From positions 1,599,166-1,607,009 of the forward strand of contig CP070681.1 in NCBI GenBank assembly GCA_020352575.1: 7,844 nucleotides of DNA, in the 5' to 3' direction. Below the pieces are notes generated by a model. It was not told the DNA's origin and ran no database searches. It saw only the letters and a program-made list of their open reading frames with translations. Within the stretch, counting starts at the first letter, position 1; the number at the start of each line of letters is the position of its first letter. Shown in pieces: positions 5,556 through 7,844 of this stretch. The translations under genes were made by a program, and so were the position numbers. Origin of the DNA: Acidimicrobiia bacterium (GTDB taxonomy: Bacteria; Actinomycetota; Acidimicrobiia; Spongiisociales; JAENVV01).

Positions 5556-6404
5556 CTACCCCCGCCCCAACGCTGCCACGAGCCCCTCGACGTCGTCGGT
5601 GCCGATCCGAAACGCGGCGTCATCACCCTGTTCGTCCCGGTACCGGACCTCGACCGGGTAGGACCGACCCGAGACCTCGACCACCGGGGCGCCACCGAAG
5701 TGCTCGGCGAACCGCTCGGTGTCGATGGTCGCCGAGGTGATCACCACCTTGAGGTCGGGCCGCCGGGGAAGCAGCGTCGAGAGGTAGCCGAGGAGGAAGT
5801 CGATGTTGAGGCTCCGCTCGTGGGCCTCGTCGATGATGAGGGCGTCGTATCGAAGGAGGTCGGGGTCCGAGTGGATCTCATTGAGGAGGATCCCATCGGT
5901 CATCACCTTCACGAGCGTCTCATCGCCTACCCGATCGGTGAACCTCACCGTGTAACCCACGAGCGCACCGATCCGCGAGCCCATCTCCTCAGCCACCCGC
6001 TCGGCGATCGACCGGGCGGCGATGCGACGGGGCTGGGTGTGGCCGATGAGGCCTGTCCGGCCCGCACCCGCCTCGAGGAGGAGCTTCGGCAGCTGGGTGC
6101 TCTTGCCCGACCCGGTCTCGCCGGCGACCACCACGACCTGGTGCGCCCGAAAGGTGTCGAGGAGTTCGGCCCGCCATTCGGTGATCGGGAGGTCGGGATA
6201 CTCGAGCTTCGCCGGAATGAGCGAGGGGCGGCGCTCGGCCCGCTTCGCAGCCGCGTCGAGTTCCCGCTCGATGATCCCGAGGACCTCGGTGCGCTTCTTC
6301 TCCGAGCGAATGCGCGAGGCACCGCCGATCCGCTTTCGGAAGGCGAGTCGGTCGGCGGGGAGGAGGTCGTCGGTGCGCGCGCTCAGGACGCGAACGGAGG
6401 CCAT
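5556..6404 (-). CDS. hrpA: HrpA-type DEAH-box helicase, severely C-terminally truncated (probable remnant)
   Basis: It encodes 282 residues from the ATG at 6404. Full HrpA proteins are about 1,300 residues, so roughly four fifths is absent. What remains is the N-terminal extension and the first RecA-like lobe: [10 protein letters not shown], motif [10 protein letters not shown] (95-103), Ia HTQPRRIAA (122-130), Ib TDGILLNE (169-176), the DEAH box (192-195) and SAT (224-226). The frame stops just after [12 protein letters not shown], in the linker before the second lobe. Motifs IV-VI, the winged helix, the HA2 and OB domains and the C-terminal region are missing. No continuation is visible in other frames down to the tRNA. 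Without the second lobe it cannot act as a helicase, so I regard it as a remnant or a split gene. A GTG at 6425 would add seven residues. It lies 40 bases after purH and is probably co-transcribed with it. Confidence 0.85.
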   Translation of the reverse strand: MASVRVLSARTDDLLPADRLAFRKRIGGASRIRSEKKRTEVLGIIERELDAAAKRAERRPSLIPAKLEYPDLPITEWRAELLDTFRAHQVVVVAGETGSGKSTQLPKLLLEAGAGRTGLIGHTQPRRIAARSIAERVAEEMGSRIGALVGYTVRFTDRVGDETLVKVMTDGILLNEIHSDPDLLRYDALIIDEAHERSLNIDFLLGYLSTLLPRRPDLKVVITSATIDTERFAEHFGGAPVVEVSGRSYPVEVRYRDEQGDDAAFRIGTDDVEGLVAALGRG

Positions 6405-6444
6405 GCGGCCATGTTCCCAGACCACCCGCGCTGGGCGGTTGGAT

Positions 6445-7844
6445 TCAGTGTCGGAAGTGCCGGGCGCCGGTGAACACGAGGGCGATCCCGTGCTCGTCGG
6501 CAGCGGCGATCACCTCTTCGTCGCGTACGGAGCCCCCGGGCTCGATCACGGCGGTGACGCCGACGGCCGCAAGGGCATCGATGCCATCCCTGAAGGGGAA
6601 GAACGCATCCGAGGCGGCGACGCCACCAGCCGACCGGTCACCCGCCCGCGCGACCGCCCGTTCAGAGGCACCGACGCGGCTCTGGTCACCTGCCCCCACC
6701 CCGATCGCGGCACCGTCCTTGCAGATGACGATGGCATTCGACTTCGTGTGTGCGGCCACACCCCACGCGAATCGGAGGTCGGCAGCCTCGGCATCGGTCG
6801 GCTGGCGAGCTGAGACGACATCCCACTTCTCCTCGGCGCTGATCGCGTCCCGGGTCTGCAGCACGAAGCCGCCATCGATACGCCGGAAGTCGGGATCCGC
6901 GAGGTCGGGACACACGCCTTCGATGAGCCGGAGGTTCTTCTTCTTGGTGAAGGCGTCAGCGGCCTCGGCGGTCACCGACGGTGCAATGACCACCTCGACG
7001 AACCCGGCCCCGGTGATCCGCTCGGCGGTCTCCCCATCGAGTGGCCGGTTGAGGGCAACGATCCCTCCGAAGGCCGAGAGCGGGTCACAGTCCCAGGCCG
7101 AGGTGAAGGCGTCCGCAATGGAGTCGGCCTGCGCAACACCGCACGCGTTGGCGTGCTTGATGATCGCCACGGTGGGGGTGTCCGTGAACTCGTGGACGAG
7201 CCTCCACGCGGCCTCCGTGTCGAGGTAGTTGTTGAAGCTCATCTCCTTGCCCTGGAGCTGGGTCATGCGACGCCACCACGGATCCGCCTCGACGTCGGCG
7301 TACGCGGCCGCTGGCTGGTGGGGGTTCTCCCCATACCGGAGCGAAGCCCTGCGTTCGAGCGCGATGGCGTGCCGAACGGGTGGGAACTCATTCCGCTCCA
7401 GCCACCGGACAACGGCTGCGTCGTACGAAGCGGTGTGGAAGAACGCCTCCTTGGCAAGGGCGAGGCGGAGGTCGTCGTCGAGGCCGCCTGCCTCCACGGC
7501 AGCGGCCACCTCCTCGTACCGGGACGGATCAGTGACGATCCCGACCCACGCATGGTTCTTCGCGGAGGCTCGCACCATGGCGGGGCCGCCGATGTCGATC
7601 TGTTCGATCGCCTCGGCGTGTGTGACGGATTCGTCCGCGACCGTTTCGCGGAACGGGTAGAGGTTCACGACCACCAGTTGGAAGGGAGCGATCCCGCGCT
7701 CCTCGAGGTCGGCCACATGCGAGGGCTCACCGAGGTTGGCGAGGATGCCGCCATGGATGTTGGGGTGGAGGGTCTTCACCCGACCGCCGAGCATCTCTGG
7801 TGCCCCGGTCACTTCACCGACTGGTGTCACCGGCACGCCGGCCT
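6445..7844 (-). CDS. purH: Bifunctional AICAR transformylase/IMP cyclohydrolase PurH, 5'-partial
   Basis: About 465 residues are visible; some 50-60 N-terminal residues lie beyond the right edge, judged against the roughly 530-residue E. coli protein. PurH performs the last two steps of IMP synthesis: formyl transfer from 10-formyl-THF to AICAR, then ring closure. The cyclohydrolase (MGS-like) part shows [29 protein letters not shown] and [16 protein letters not shown]. The transformylase part shows [16 protein letters not shown], the catalytic Lys-His in [37 protein letters not shown] and the usual C-terminal [10 protein letters not shown]. All these are intact, so the enzyme should be active and cytoplasmic. 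Many relatives have purN upstream; that part is outside the window. The stop at 6445 is followed after 40 bases by the truncated hrpA on the same strand. Confidence 0.97.
   Translation of the reverse strand, partial: AGVPVTPVGEVTGAPEMLGGRVKTLHPNIHGGILANLGEPSHVADLEERGIAPFQLVVVNLYPFRETVADESVTHAEAIEQIDIGGPAMVRASAKNHAWVGIVTDPSRYEEVAAAVEAGGLDDDLRLALAKEAFFHTASYDAAVVRWLERNEFPPVRHAIALERRASLRYGENPHQPAAAYADVEADPWWRRMTQLQGKEMSFNNYLDTEAAWRLVHEFTDTPTVAIIKHANACGVAQADSIADAFTSAWDCDPLSAFGGIVALNRPLDGETAERITGAGFVEVVIAPSVTAEAADAFTKKKNLRLIEGVCPDLADPDFRRIDGGFVLQTRDAISAEEKWDVVSARQPTDAEAADLRFAWGVAAHTKSNAIVICKDGAAIGVGAGDQSRVGASERAVARAGDRSAGGVAASDAFFPFRDGIDALAAVGVTAVIEPGGSVRDEEVIAAADEHGIALVFTGARHFRH

Noticed and set aside
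5511..6473. Plus-strand open frame of 320 codons opposite the helicase
   Set aside because: It is a shadow of the hrpA frame; all helicase motifs lie on the minus strand.

Overview
The window is GC-rich, gene-dense bacterial chromosomal DNA, most likely from an actinomycete-type bacterium (Actinomycetota; I suspect Acidimicrobiia but cannot prove it). The clues are strong G/C preference at codon third positions, tRNA genes without an encoded CCA end, mostly absent Shine-Dalgarno sequences, several genes whose start codon sits exactly six bases after a TANNNT-like -10 box (leaderless transcription), and a zinc-ribbon/adenylate cyclase/AAA-ATPase protein of a kind common in that phylum.

Layout. 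(1) 2459 to 1, minus strand: a large signalling protein with two zinc ribbons, a complete class III adenylate cyclase domain, an ATPase domain and a helical C-terminal region that runs off the left edge. (2) 2519-3049, plus: a small predicted lipoprotein with an HExxH zinc-peptidase motif, divergent from the cyclase. (3) 3483-3046, minus: a GNAT acetyltransferase of the BltD/PaiA polyamine type, convergent with the lipoprotein and sharing a CTAG stop overlap. (4) 3555-3627, plus: tRNA-Ala(UGC). (5) 3688-4635, plus: a Sua5-type threonylcarbamoyl-AMP synthase for tRNA t6A37. (6) 5240-4632, minus: a class I SAM methyltransferase, again convergent with a CTAG overlap. (7) 5300-5374, plus: tRNA-Ile(GAU), followed by a strong hairpin. 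(8) 5408-5555: a short non-coding stretch with two GAA-loop hairpins and a second, split copy of the tRNA-Ile 3' end. (9) 6404-5556, minus: only the first ATPase lobe of an HrpA-type DEAH helicase; the rest of the gene is absent. (10) 7844-6445, minus: purH, cut at its 5' end by the right edge, with the hrpA remnant directly downstream.

Functional links are modest. purH and the two tRNAs are housekeeping. Sua5 makes the activated intermediate for t6A, a modification expected on the nearby tRNA-Ile(GAU), which has A37, but not on tRNA-Ala. The cyclase is probably an independent signalling gene. I see no CRISPR array, insertion sequence, phage gene cluster or defence island. The most unusual place is the tRNA-Ile/hrpA junction, where a duplicated tRNA 3' end lies next to a severely truncated helicase, which suggests an old tRNA-associated integration or deletion.
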